Shown: positions 9,544-20,202 of the stretch, piece by piece
Layout: each line of letters begins with the position of its first letter
Numbering within the stretch: position 1 is the first letter of the stretch
Position numbers and translations under genes: made by a program
NCBI GenBank assembly: GCA_012976225.1
Contig: JAAVVG010000012.1
Location: 124,001 to 188,000 of the forward strand
From: Golubevia sp. BC0850
Taxonomy: Eukaryota; Basidiomycota; Exobasidiomycetes; Golubeviales; Golubeviaceae
Direction: 5' to 3'
Length of the DNA stretch: 64,000 nt
The notes under the pieces: generated by a model
What the model was told of the DNA's origin: nothing
Seen by the model: only the letters and a program-made list of their open reading frames with translations
Databases searched by the model: none

Positions 9544-12056
9544 TTATGATTCCTCAACCTTCTCATAAACACCAGCAGCCTTGCTTCGAGTCCGATTGAG
9601 CTCTCTTTCCCTTTTCCCCTCCTCGACAATCTTCTCTCGCATCGTCTCCAACCCTGGCTTTCTCATGCAAACTTCCTCTTTACTTATTTCGATCTCATCC
9701 CCACTCCTTTCCTGTGCCTCTGTTTTTAGCTGCTCCAAATCATCTTCGTATCCTCCGACTCCCCACTCCCAACTCCTGCCATCTTCAAACCTAATCTCGC
9801 TGACTTCCTTATTCCCTTGCCATAGTCCTCCTTCCTTGTAATTATCTCCATATCTCTCAATGACAGCAACCCCGCCGTTCCTAAATCCGGAGAATCCAAA
9901 GTCAATCCTCTCCAAAGAAGGGCAGACGGCAGCGATCATTTTCGCTTTGAGTTTCAATGTCGACAGGAAGGAAGGATTGGAACCTGATCGAGACCCGATT
10001 GAATTGAGATGATAGCTTGCTTGAAGTGACATTGACCCTGAAGCTGGTTTTGGAACTGCAACTGATAGATGTTGAAGTGGAAAGGAAAGGCATTTCAAAG
10101 ATTTGAGTTGAGAGAATGCTGGAAGATAAGTTTCCTGTCGAGGCAGAATGGTTGGGAGCTGGCGTTAGTGTCTTGTCTTATGTACCTTTAAGTGCAAAGA
10201 TATGCAAGTTGAGAGTTTAAAGTCCTTATTCTGAGAACTTACAAGGTAGCCAGCCACCGAACAACTCAAGCTCAACCTCTCAAGCCGAGGACAAGCTGCG
10301 AGCAAACGGTCAAGATCTACCTTATCAGATATGACCAAAGCACTGCCAAGGGGAGAGATTAGGAAGAGTTGTTTGACATAGAGAAATGGAATAGAAAGAC
10401 CGATTGGCTACTCACAAGTCGCCTTCAAGATCCTTGACACCTGAGTTCGCTAGACATTCCAAAAGAACCTTTCCATTCGGAGAGGTTGTCCAATGAGAAG
10501 GTCTCATAGATCCTAGCATGATGGTATCGAACCTGTTGGAGAAATTTGAGCTAATCACTAACGCAATCAAATCACTCTCAAGAGTATCTCAGAAGAACCC
10601 ACTGTAGACCTCCAATCGCTCGAACGTTCTTTCGTTGGCTACTCCTAAGGACAGCAATGACGTTATCGATTCCTCCTCTGAACCTCCTAAGTTTCGGTAA
10701 AGCATCATCTTCCAAGTCATCCATATAGACGTATCTTCCAGAAGTAGCATCTGCTTGATCTAGTTCACAAATCTCGAGAAGAGGGTGTCGATCAAAGAAA
10801 GATGAAACAGCTTCTTCATCTCCGGCGTGGAAGCGACCTGGAGAAGGAAGAGAGCCAGTAGAGATTAGAAGTTGTGCTCGAGAATGAGAAGGGGGAAGAG
10901 AACAGAGTGGAGGCGAACGGAAAAGAAAATGCAAAGTGGCGGCAACTCACTCAATTCCAGAATTCTGAGCTTCGGCCAATGAGCGCTTGCAATCAGAGCT
11001 CCACCGTAAGTTACAGCTAGATCTTGGTTGAAGTAGTGGATTCTGAGCTCTTCGAGGTTGGGGTTTTCTCTAATCAGAGAGATTTCTAGTTGTCCTAAAT
11101 GCACTGATATGGAGACTGAGCAGCAAGAGGGGGAAAGAGAAGAAGCTTTTCCATCAGCTAGCTCAGATTGAGATTAGGAGACTTGAGAAAGGCTTCACTC
11201 ACAATCGATCGGCTTGAAAGAAGAATACCAGACGAACCTTTTTAGGTTCTTTGCTTTGAAGAGCTGCACAGAGTAAGAGTGGCAGAGAACCCGTCAACAC
11301 TGTTCTCTTTCGTGGTTCATGTTAATCGATCCTCGAGGAGGAGGTAGAGAAGATATTTGAAATGATCGAAGAGTCGTAGACTCACACTAGAGCCATGAAT
11401 ACCTTCTCTGGCTATCTCCTTTCGTTTCCCTTTCTTGCGTCCACGAGGAATCCCTAAATCATCATGATCAGCTACTTCCAAATCTTGAAGATTAGGACAA
11501 TTCTCCCAAAGAGCATCCCAGAGACCATCTCTATTCGAGAAGGGATCCAATCGATAGGTAAATCTTTCGAGTCCCTTCATTCTTGAGATTGCAGAAATGA
11601 GTTGTGATTCTGGGATATCCTCATCTGATGACTCTGAGTTTGAATTTCTAGCAGCTTGAGAGGGACATTCGTCGAGCAAAGAGGGTATGATGGAAGGTTG
11701 GACGTTATCTAATACGAGCTGTCGAATGTTCCTTGCTCGGGCGTGATTCAAAGCTAGATGAGTCCAAAGCTCTGGATAATGGAGTGAAGATACTACTCTT
11801 TGGAATTCAACATATTCAGAATAGAGCAATTGCCTGAATGAGGGATGAGTGGATGACAGGGCTCGAGGGGAGATGAGCTGGGAAAGAGAGAGGGTGTGAG
11901 TGACCTTTCAGAGACATGTGAGCTTCATTGCAACAGCAGAGAAGTAATATTTACCCAAGCAACCTTCTCGAGTAGCTCTGGAGGTAGACGCATTAGAGGA
12001 GGAATCACTTCTTGCAAGTCATCTTCCGGTATTGGATCCGATGGTAGATTCCCCAT
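9544..12056 (-). CDS. F-box/LRR-like protein, apparently intact (624 aa)
   Basis: Eight exons close in frame: 11955-12056, 11386-11877, 11203-11263, 10951-11103, 10603-10837, 10416-10532, 10243-10342 and 9544-10158. The N-terminus has an F-box-like motif (MRLPPELLEKVAW continuing into LISPRALSSTHPSFRQLL). Irregular leucine-rich repeats follow, e.g. NCPNLQDLEVADHDDLGIP, NPNLEELRIHYF, WPKLRILEL, CPRLERLSLS and LKSLKCLSFP. The C-terminal 80 residues are acidic and charged, without repeats. The family acts as substrate receptor in SCF ubiquitin ligases; the target cannot be guessed. It lies head-to-tail upstream of the decayed F-box gene at 7098-9061. It diverges from THRS with only 245 bp between the start codons, so a shared promoter is likely. 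No lesion seen. Confidence 0.7.
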
Positions 12057-12301
12057 GATGAGATGACTTGCTCAGTTCACTTTCTGTATGATGATTCAGA
12101 TCAGAAGAACTGTTGATCTCATTATTTAAGTTTCTTAAAAGTAAGAGAGCGATTAAGAAAGAAGGGCAAGAAGAGACGAGAGGCTGCGAGGCTGCGATTT
12201 CAGGCGAGTCAAAAGAATCAGAATAAGCTGCTTGCTCTCTTGCTTGCTGAACATTCCCTGCAACCCTCCACTTTAATCATTGGATTAGAATCTAGTTGAT
12301 T

Positions 12302-15300
12302 ATGTCAGAATCATCACCGGCAGGTCATCCTGTGTCATCCACTTCCAATCCTCAAAACCCAGCTGAATCCATGACAGATGGAGTCAAACAGCTGAACCTG
12401 AACCAAGAAGAGAAGAAAGAGAAACCTCAACAGCAGCAGCAGCAGCAAAAGAAGGAAAGGAAGGACAAGAAGAAAGATGTCAAACCTGCAGGTGGTGATT
12501 CTGCTTTCCCTCTAGAGGTAAGCATCAATCAGATCCATTCGAAGGAAGCGGGGATAGAGAGAAGGACAGGACAGGATTTTCATTCTACTGACTCGATTCG
12601 ATTCAATTCTCCTTTTCTATGACAAACAGATCACTCCCTCATTTTTTGAATCACGTCTAGAATTGTTCGACAAACTCAAAGCGGAGCAAGATGATTGGAG
12701 ATCAAACCAACCTAGAGAAGAAATCACTATCACTCTTCCAGATGGAAAGACTAAACCTGGTAAATCTTGGGAAACTTCTCCTATGGACATTGCAAAGGAT
12801 ATCTCAAAGAGTTTGAGTGAGAGAATCATTATCTCAAAGGTGAGTTTGAAGAGCACTGGGAACGAGACCGGGAAGAGAGGAGGAAGAAATTGCAGGAGTA
12901 GAAGATAGCTTCCATCTCTAATCGGGCTGTTCGCTATGCTGAAGTTCCTTCAAATGGATATGCAGTCAAAGCTCTGACATCATTACTAGCGAAGATGAGA
13001 GCTAAAAGGGCAACTACCAGAGACCTCCTTATCGCCAGCCAACTCGTGTGACTCACCTCTCCCCTCTCTCCCTCCTCTCCTTTCTTTCTTCCTTTTACCT
13101 TTTCCAACTTCACTGATTGTCTTACACCCTGCTTGAATCAGGTCAACGACACTCTATGGGATCTAGACAGACCTTTCGAATCCTCTGCAAAAGTTGAATT
13201 CTTCGATTTCGAATCTCCAGAAGGGAAGAGAGTCTTTTGGCATTCTTCAGCTCACGTTTTGGGAGAAGCCGCAGAGAGACATTATGGTTGTCATCTTTGT
13301 ATCGGTCCTCCAACTGATGAAGGTTTCTTCTATGAAATGGGAATGGGGGAAAGCGAAGAGACTAGAGGGTGAGTCACTGAGGTGCTGCAGACGAGCCTCT
13401 CTGTTCTTGATGAGCAATGGATCTGTCAAATCGGCTGGTCTTTACTGAATTCTACTGTTGTTTTCGGTGCTCCTCTGCTTCTCGTTCTTGATCAGAGCTG
13501 TTCGATCTGAGGATTACGCTCCTCTTGAAGCTCTCGTCAAATCTGCTATTAAGGATAAGCAAAGATTCGATAGGGTGGTAGTCTCTAAGGAGAATCTGTT
13601 GGAGATGTTCAAGGTGAGTCAAGTTCATTCGCACGAGAAAGATTAAGTTCGTTAGATTCTAACAGCATCTTCTCATCCCCCCTCGCCCTCCTCTCCCTCT
13701 TTGTCCCTCTTTCTTCCTCACCTCTTCTCAGTACAACAAATACAAGACGCACATCATCTCTTCCAAGATCGCTGATGGAACCTCTACCACCGTCTACCGA
13801 TGTGGACCAATGATCGATCTTTGTGTCGGTCCTCACATTCCACACACTGGTCGTATCAAGGCCATGAGTATCTTGAAGGTGAGTAGCCGAGATTAGAGTC
13901 AGTTCCATTTCCAAAGTCAATTCGAAACTCATCCTCTCCAATCCTCTCTTGCATTCTCAGAACTCGGCCTCCTACTTCCTCGGAGATCAAAAGAACGATT
14001 CACTTCAACGTCTCTACGGAATCTCTTTCCCAGATGGGAAACAAATGACAGAATACAAGCAGTTCCTATTAGAAGCCGCAAAAAGAGATCATAGAAAGAT
14101 AGGAAAAGAACAAGAACTTTTCCTTTTCCATGAATTATCTCCAGGTTCTTGTTTCTGGTTACCTCATGGAACTAGGATTTACAACACTCTTACTGAGACT
14201 ATGAGAACCGAATATCGTCAAAGAGGTTATCAAGAGGTTATCTCTCCGAACATGTACAATTCGAAACTTTGGGAAACTTCTGGTCATTGGCAAAATTATA
14301 AAGATGATATGTTCACTTTGGCCGTTGAGAAGGAAAATTTCGCTCTCAAACCTATGAATTGTCCTGGACATTGCCTCATGTTTGGGGCTAGAGATAGAAG
14401 TTATAAGGAACTTCCCATGAGGTTCGCTGAATTCGGAGTTATTCATAGGAATGAAGCTAGTGGAGCTCTTAGTGGTCTTACTAGAGTCAGAAGATTCGTT
14501 CAAGATGATGCTCATATCTTCTGTGCTGCCAGTCAGGTGAGTTGCTTTCAAGTTCTCCTCACTTTTGAATTAGCCGCTGACTGACCTCTTCCCTCCTTCC
14601 CTCCTTTGCTCCCCAACTCTCTCCATCCTCAGATCGAAGACGAAGTCACCGGAGTCTTCAACTTCTTGCAAGCAGTGTACGGAATCTTCGGTTTCACCTT
14701 CAAGCTAGAACTCTCCACTCGACCAGAGAAATTCTTGGGAGAGATTGAGACTTGGGATGCTGCTGAAAAGGTGAGCTAGAAGACACAATCTCTCGCGTTA
14801 CGACATCTCTCTCTAACGCTTCCATCCTCTTCTTCTTCCCTGTGTTCCTCTTTCCATAGCGTCTTTCTAATGCTCTAGACAAATTCATACCAGGTGGATG
14901 GGAATTAAATCCAGGTGATGGAGCTTTCTACGGACCGAAGATCGACATCACCATCTCTGATGCCATGCGTCGTCAATACCAATGTGCTACCATTCAGCTG
15001 GACTTCCAACTTCCTCAGCGATTTGACTTGGAGTACAGAACTGCTAACAAAGCATCTGAAGCTACTGAGAGTGGAGGTGAAGCTGTTAAGGAGATGGAAA
15101 GGCCCGTCATGATTCACAGAGCCATTCTCGGTAGTTTGGAGAGGTTCATCGCCATCTTGACTGAACATTTTGGTGGCAAATGGTGAGTTGTCTTCTTTTG
15201 GAATTTCTAAAGGAAGACGTTGAGCGATTTCTGACCTTAGCCTCTCTTTCGCTTCCCTTCTCCTCTCAGGCCATTCTGGCTTTCGCCTCGTCAAGTCTTG

Positions 15301-15609
15301 GTAGTCCCAGTCACTGCCTCCGTTTTCGACTACGCCAAATCGGTTCAACAGCAACTTTGGGATGCTGGGTTCTTCTCAGATGTGGATCTCAGTGACAACA
15401 CTCTTCCAAAGAAGATTCGTACTGGTCAGTTGGCTCAATACAACTTCATCTTCGTCGTCGGTCATCAAGAGATGGAGAATAAAAGTGTCAACGTGAGGAA
15501 TAGGGATGACGCTAAGGGTAGAGAAGAAGAGCTTGTTACTATGGAGAAAGCTATCACACTCTTGTCGAAGTTGAGAGATGACAAGACACTCGAGAACAAG
15601 CTGGAGTAG
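12302..15609 (+). CDS. THS1: Threonyl-tRNA synthetase, cytosolic (764 aa)
   Basis: Nine exons: 12302-12517, 12630-12839, 13142-13368, 13496-13613, 13732-13878, 13961-14536, 14633-14770, 14860-15182 and 15270-15609. The enzyme charges tRNA-Thr. Domains in order: a Lys/Gln-rich eukaryotic N-terminal extension (about residues 1-70), the TGS domain ([20 protein letters not shown]), the editing domain with [14 protein letters not shown] and the Zn-type [20 protein letters not shown], then the class II core. The core shows motif 2 ([20 protein letters not shown]), the zinc Cys region MNCPGHC and motif 3 region FYGPKIDI. The C-terminal anticodon-binding domain ends with [20 protein letters not shown] 12302 is chosen because upstream frames lack one. 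Intron 2 is unusually long (302 nt) and contains an in-frame open segment. Its tRNA partner tRNA-Thr(AGU) lies 11.6 kb away, probably by chance. Confidence 0.95.
12902..13045 (+). other. Candidate in-frame cassette exon inside THS1 intron 2
   Basis: The 144 bases follow an AG and precede a GT, contain no stop in the frame of the flanking exons, and would add 48 residues (beginning [15 protein letters not shown]) within the TGS domain. Direct joining of the flanking exons gives the expected TGS sequence [14 protein letters not shown], so the constitutive mRNA probably omits it. Could be chance. Confidence 0.25.
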
Positions 15610-15714
15610 TGATGTCAACCAAAACTATTGTCCCCCAGATTATCATAAAATACTTGAATGTGATTCTATTAAACGTCTAATTTCGTTTGATGATCGATAG
15701 GATCGTTTACCTGG

Positions 15715-16083
15715 TCATGCGTCAATCGAATGAACATGAAGAGGAACCGTGACTCGTTTCTTCTCCTTCCCAAACGTGATCTTCCACCAATCCTTCGAAC
15801 TCTCACACTCATGATCAGCAATCCAAGGCCAACCTAAAATAGCATCCCACAATAACTTTTCAACGACAGCGAAGACTTGAACTTCTATTTCTCCCTCGAT
15901 TCCAAATTTTTCAACAGTGATTTCTCCGAGTGACATACTTCCTCCTCCAGTTAGAAAGCTGTATTCGGTCTTTTGCCCTGTTGGTATCTTGTTGGCTTTC
16001 TTGGCGAAAGCTAAAGAACAGACGTTTATAGTTGTTCCACTAGAGATTAAGAAGGCTTCTCCTTTGGCTCCATTAGCTTCCAC
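15715..16083 (-). mobile_element. Retropepsin-like fragment, fossil of an LTR retrotransposon (probably Ty3/gypsy)
   Basis: The frame resembles the aspartic protease region of Ty3/gypsy-type polyproteins, with an ILGWPWIADHE-like end and a VCSLAFAKKANKI region. No reverse transcriptase, integrase, gag or terminal repeat is recognisable nearby, so only a small part of an element remains and it is broken. It lies just beyond the 3' end of THS1 on the opposite strand. Age cannot be dated without relatives; the isolation suggests it is old. A host-domesticated retropepsin-like gene is the alternative. Confidence 0.45.
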
Positions 16084-16134
16084 TTTTGAGAGCAGGTTGA
16101 CCAGGCATTGAGAATGACATTCCGCCAGTCATAG

Positions 16135-16834
16135 CTGGAGGTGGAGGAGGTCCTCTGAGTTTCTCGCCTTTTTTGAGAAAGTCTGATTTGATCCTTGGTT
16201 GCGCTGGCATAGTATTACTGAGTTGGAGCAAAAAGAGAGAGTAAGATCAGTGGACGAGACGAGAGTTCGTAACACAGGAGTGAGTGAATCAGATGTTTCA
16301 CTTACTATGAGAGGCCGGTGTACTTGGAGAGGAAGTGGCCAGAGGATGAGAAGGAGGGAGAACCGGGGAAGGAAGAGCAGAATTGGAATTGAAAGGACGC
16401 GTATCACAGCGCTTGTGGTCGAGCAGAACTTCTCAAACAGAATTTCTCAACAGAGACGCTCGTCATGACTTTTCATATTTCATCTTTTCATTGGCTAGAA
16501 GAAACAGGATCTAGAAGCCAATCCATCTGTTTGGTGTATGCAGAGAAATTTCAGCAGGAACAGGGCTCTCCGCCACTCTCCGCCCTAATCAATCTTCACC
16601 CCTACTTCCCATCTCTTTGAACTGTGGCCAACTTTTACTTCCAGCGCTGTAAATTTCTCTGGATCGAAAGTTGCCCGTGGCACCGTGACAGACCGTAGGC
16701 AAGAGCGGACTGCGCGCTCGGACTTTTTAGTCGTGAACGAGATCTTTCACTGATAGCCCTATCCATCAACACCTCACACGTTCTAGTCCAAACTAAAACC
16801 CAGCTTCTTCCCGTCCGACAAAGGATGGAAGACT
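16135..16834. other. Intergenic, upstream of the ferric reductase gene
   Basis: No convincing coding region. The right part serves as promoter for the plus-strand gene starting at 16916. I looked for repeated GATA-type sites expected for iron control and saw no clear cluster. Confidence 0.4.
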
Positions 16835-16840
16835 TATAAA
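16835..16840 (+). promoter_or_regulatory. TATA box of the ferric reductase-like gene
   Basis: TATAAA lies 76 bp upstream of the start codon at 16916, in the context ACTTATAAAAAGCAG. A pyrimidine-rich leader follows. The spacing suits a TATA-dependent, regulated promoter. Confidence 0.6.
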
Positions 16841-16915
16841 AAGCAGAAAGGGAAGGGGTTTGATTGCTTTTCCCTCATTTCAAACTTCCCACTCAACTCA
16901 CACCCTACTCCAACC

Positions 16916-17594
16916 ATGACACGAGGATGGGAGTGGTCTGCAACGGATCTCGAGACCTACGAGCAGATGAATTCTAATGATACAGCCTCGGCTTTGCTTT
17001 TAAGAAAGACTCTAGATTCTTACTATGGAAACTCGTACTTGATTCCTACTGTGCTCTCGTAGGTGAAATGAGTGAAACGAGACCACTCGCTCGCTCTCAC
17101 GCCGATCTAACTGCCTACTTCTTTCTTCTCTTACCAGTTACGCTATACTGGGTACAGCTGGTTTACTTCTTCTCGTCACATCTCTTTTGGCTGGAATACC
17201 TGAACTCAGGCGACGAATTCCACGGCCTCTCACTTCGTTCAGCAAAAGGCCCACGTTCAGTCGAAAGCACCAAGAGTTGGTACAGCTTCTTCCTACTCTA
17301 ACATCAAAGAAGCATCCATCAAGACGCGCTTCTACGTTATCCTTTCAACTACCCCTTCGGTCACAAACTTTCGCCATCATCGTCATCGTGGTCGTCAATC
17401 TTGTAGGCATCATTGGGTTTTACACTCCCACGAATCCCACTGAGAACTACTACTGGCCTGAAGACTCAACATACATTCAGATCGTGAGGTACGTCTCCGA
17501 TAGGACTGGAATCCTCTCTCTAGCTGTGAGTCGGTCCTTGAATTCGAGAGGTTGCTGGGCTTCGAATTCTGACTTTCCCTTCTGCATTCCCACC

Positions 17595-17665
<71 letters not shown>

Positions 17666-19542
17666 AATGATTTTGGTCTTTCTTCTCGCTGGAAGGAATT
17701 CGCCAGTCCAGCTGTTCACGTTCGGTGCTATCAGCTTTGAGACACAGATGCTTCTACACCGATGGATTGCAAGGATGGTGGTACTTCAAGCAGGTGAGGA
17801 GACAGAGAGAGAAGATAGAAGGAAGAGTGAAAGAGAGAAGATCAGGGGTCGGAGATTCGTCTACTATTCATCCCGTTTGACAAAAGTCTCGACGTTTTGA
17901 TCTGAGCGTAGCATTCGCTTATTTAAATGATTTTATTTCAGGGTCCTTTCTTGGGATGGAAAGCTGAATGCCGAACTGACACATTCTATATCTCTCTGAT
18001 ACAGTAATCCACTCTGTCGGCTACTCTATGTACTCGCTGTTCTACGGCAAGGAGACCTACTACGAGAGCTTCAGCCCATACTTCATTTGGGGCGTCGTCT
18101 GTACCGTCCTGATTTGCTTCATGCTGTTCGGAGCCATTAGGAACCTGAGACAGGCCGGTTACGAACTTTTCTACATCCTTCACGTCTTGTTCGGAGTGCT
18201 TACTATCGTCACGGTCTACTATCACATTGATCTTCTAGAATCCGAAAGTGTGAGTGGTAGTCTCTTTCTCTATACTCCTGAGGCTTCCCTTAGCTCGGTT
18301 TATGACCCGCCTTTCACTCTCCTTAAAAGCTACAAGATTACATCGATTGGATATGGGCCATCGTCGCCATCTGGGTCTTCGACTTCGTCCTTCGGGTTGG
18401 AAAACAAATCTCTTTGAACGTAGGACTCGACGGATCCAGAAGACTTCAATTCAGCAGGGCTAGTCTCATCTCTACCTTTGTCACTTCGGATCCAGAACAG
18501 CCACTAATTCTTAGAGTCAGACCATCCGGTCTCTCCAAACGATGGGTCAAGAACTGGAGCGCTGGTTATCATGTATTCCTGAAGCACTCTCGAATCCAGC
18601 CCTACTCTTCTCATCCCTTTACGGTCATTAGCGTCGGTGACGACTCTTCTCCCTATCTGGACTTGGTCGTCAGGCCTCAATCAGGCTTCACTCGTAAGCT
18701 GGTGGGATGGTATCAGAGTCACCCAGCTCCTGCGACTGTTGTCGTTGAGGGTCCTTACGGCCATTCTCTCGATGTGAGTTTGCAGCTTTGGAAGAGGTGA
18801 AGATATAGGTTGTATGTCTTGACGTTGACTTAAGCTTCTTACTTTTTGTGCATCACCTGCATAGCTTTATCACTCACAACTTCAGCTGGTAGCTGGTGGC
18901 GTCGGAATCACCTACTGCTTACCGTTCTTCATCGAAGAGATCCGGAAAGCCACCGTCCAAGCTTCAACTCCTTCCCTCAAATCTGGAACAGAGTCTCAGC
19001 TCTCGAAAGAAGTCAACCTGATCTGGGCGATCAAGAAGGCGGAGATGCTCTCAATCGTAGTCCCATACTTGGAGGTGGCTGTCTCAGCTCTTCGCCAAGC
19101 TCAAGGTTCAGGCCTAGCTGCTTCAAACATTCGCTTCTCCATCACCATCTTCCTGACCGCCACCTCACTTCAAGAAGTGGTCGCGACAGACGATAAGACG
19201 CAGGTCGACGAAGAAGCAAGCCCCCCAGAGCTTCCAAAAGCGCTGCCTTCAGATGACGTTTCCTCAAGCAAGTCAGTCTCCGAGAAAGAAGGTTCTGTGG
19301 ACATTAAATCATTCAGGGAAAAATTAGAAGCCCTTTCTCCTCAAGTCCAAGTTTCTTTCGAAAGCGAAAGACCCGATCTAGCCGAGATCATTCGTCACTC
19401 ACACGAGATTTCAGGGGTTGGATCAAGCGGGAAAGAGATGGCAGTCGTTACTTGTGGTCCTGGAGGGCTCTGTGACGATGCCAGAGCCATCTCTACCCGA
19501 TTGAAGGGAGTTGATTACTACGAAGAAGGGTTCACCTGGTAG
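16916..19542 (+). CDS. Ferric reductase-like transmembrane oxidoreductase (675 aa)
   Basis: Six exons: 16916-17058, 17138-17525, 17664-17793, 18005-18249, 18330-18773 and 18865-19542. The family moves electrons from cytosolic NADPH through FAD and two hemes across the membrane to reduce ferric or cupric ions outside the cell. Visible parts: an N-terminal helix (YAILGTAGLLLLVTSLLAG), then the heme-binding membrane domain with paired histidines in LLHRWIARMVVLQAVIHSVG and YELFYILHVLFGVLTIV. The FAD-binding motif HPFTVIS follows, then GPYGHSLD, an NADPH nucleotide loop GGVGITYCLP, CGPGGLCDD, and the aromatic C-terminus EGFTW typical of FRE proteins. A Ser/Glu-rich insert (about residues 530-580) separates the NADPH sub-motifs. 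Intron 2 carries a long CT repeat against its acceptor site. No ferroxidase or permease gene is adjacent. Confidence 0.9.
17599..17660 (+). repeat. CT dinucleotide microsatellite abutting a splice acceptor
   Basis: About 31 uninterrupted CT units run directly into the CAG acceptor of intron 2 of the ferric reductase-like gene (exon 3 starts at 17664). The repeat therefore forms the polypyrimidine tract of that acceptor. Confidence 0.95.
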
Positions 19543-20202
19543 GGACTCTCTCTCTACCTTTCATTTACACCATAGACCCACCCCCTTCCCCTTCTTCTAC
19601 TACCCCACAAAAAATCTAAAAAGGGTTTTTATCCAGTCACCGAACCTCTCAAGTCACCGAACCTCTCTTCTCTCTATTCTTCCCTATTCAACTGTTGCTT
19701 CATCTTGTCGCTTTTTGTGCTTTCTATACTTTTGACCTTGAATCTGTATCGACCTGACTCCTTCTTTCCCTGGTTCTGAATGATACAGAACCTTTTCGGT
19801 GCACTGCAATCAATCTGTCAATTGGTCACTTGTATTGTCAGGCGTCGGCCGAGGATCAGGGTTTGCAAATTGAAATTTTGAAAAAGAGATAGAGAATTTG
19901 TGAGAAAGACAGTTCTATTTTATTTGATAAGAATGGAACGATGATTTTGATTTTGAGTTTGAATTTGAAGAGCAGGGATTTGAAGAAAAAGTACGAAAGA
20001 ATGGCAATTTGGAGGATAGAGAGAGAGAGAGAAGAACAAAGAGACGAAAGTGAAAAACTGAGAGCAAGGGAAGGACAAAATCGCAAGCGGGGGAAGAACC
20101 GGATTTGAGATGACATAGGTAAAATAAGAAAAGAGAGGAAAGGGAAAGAGAGAGAGGGGGCAAAGGGCAGAAAGGGAATACAAGAAAGAGAAGCGAACTA
20201 AA
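19543..20202. other. Convergent 3' intergenic region
   Basis: Lies between two converging genes. It contains pyrimidine runs on the left and purine runs on the right (the minus-strand gene's trailer). A short direct repeat AAGTCACCGAACCTCTC occurs near 19640-19670. No gene seen. Confidence 0.5.
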
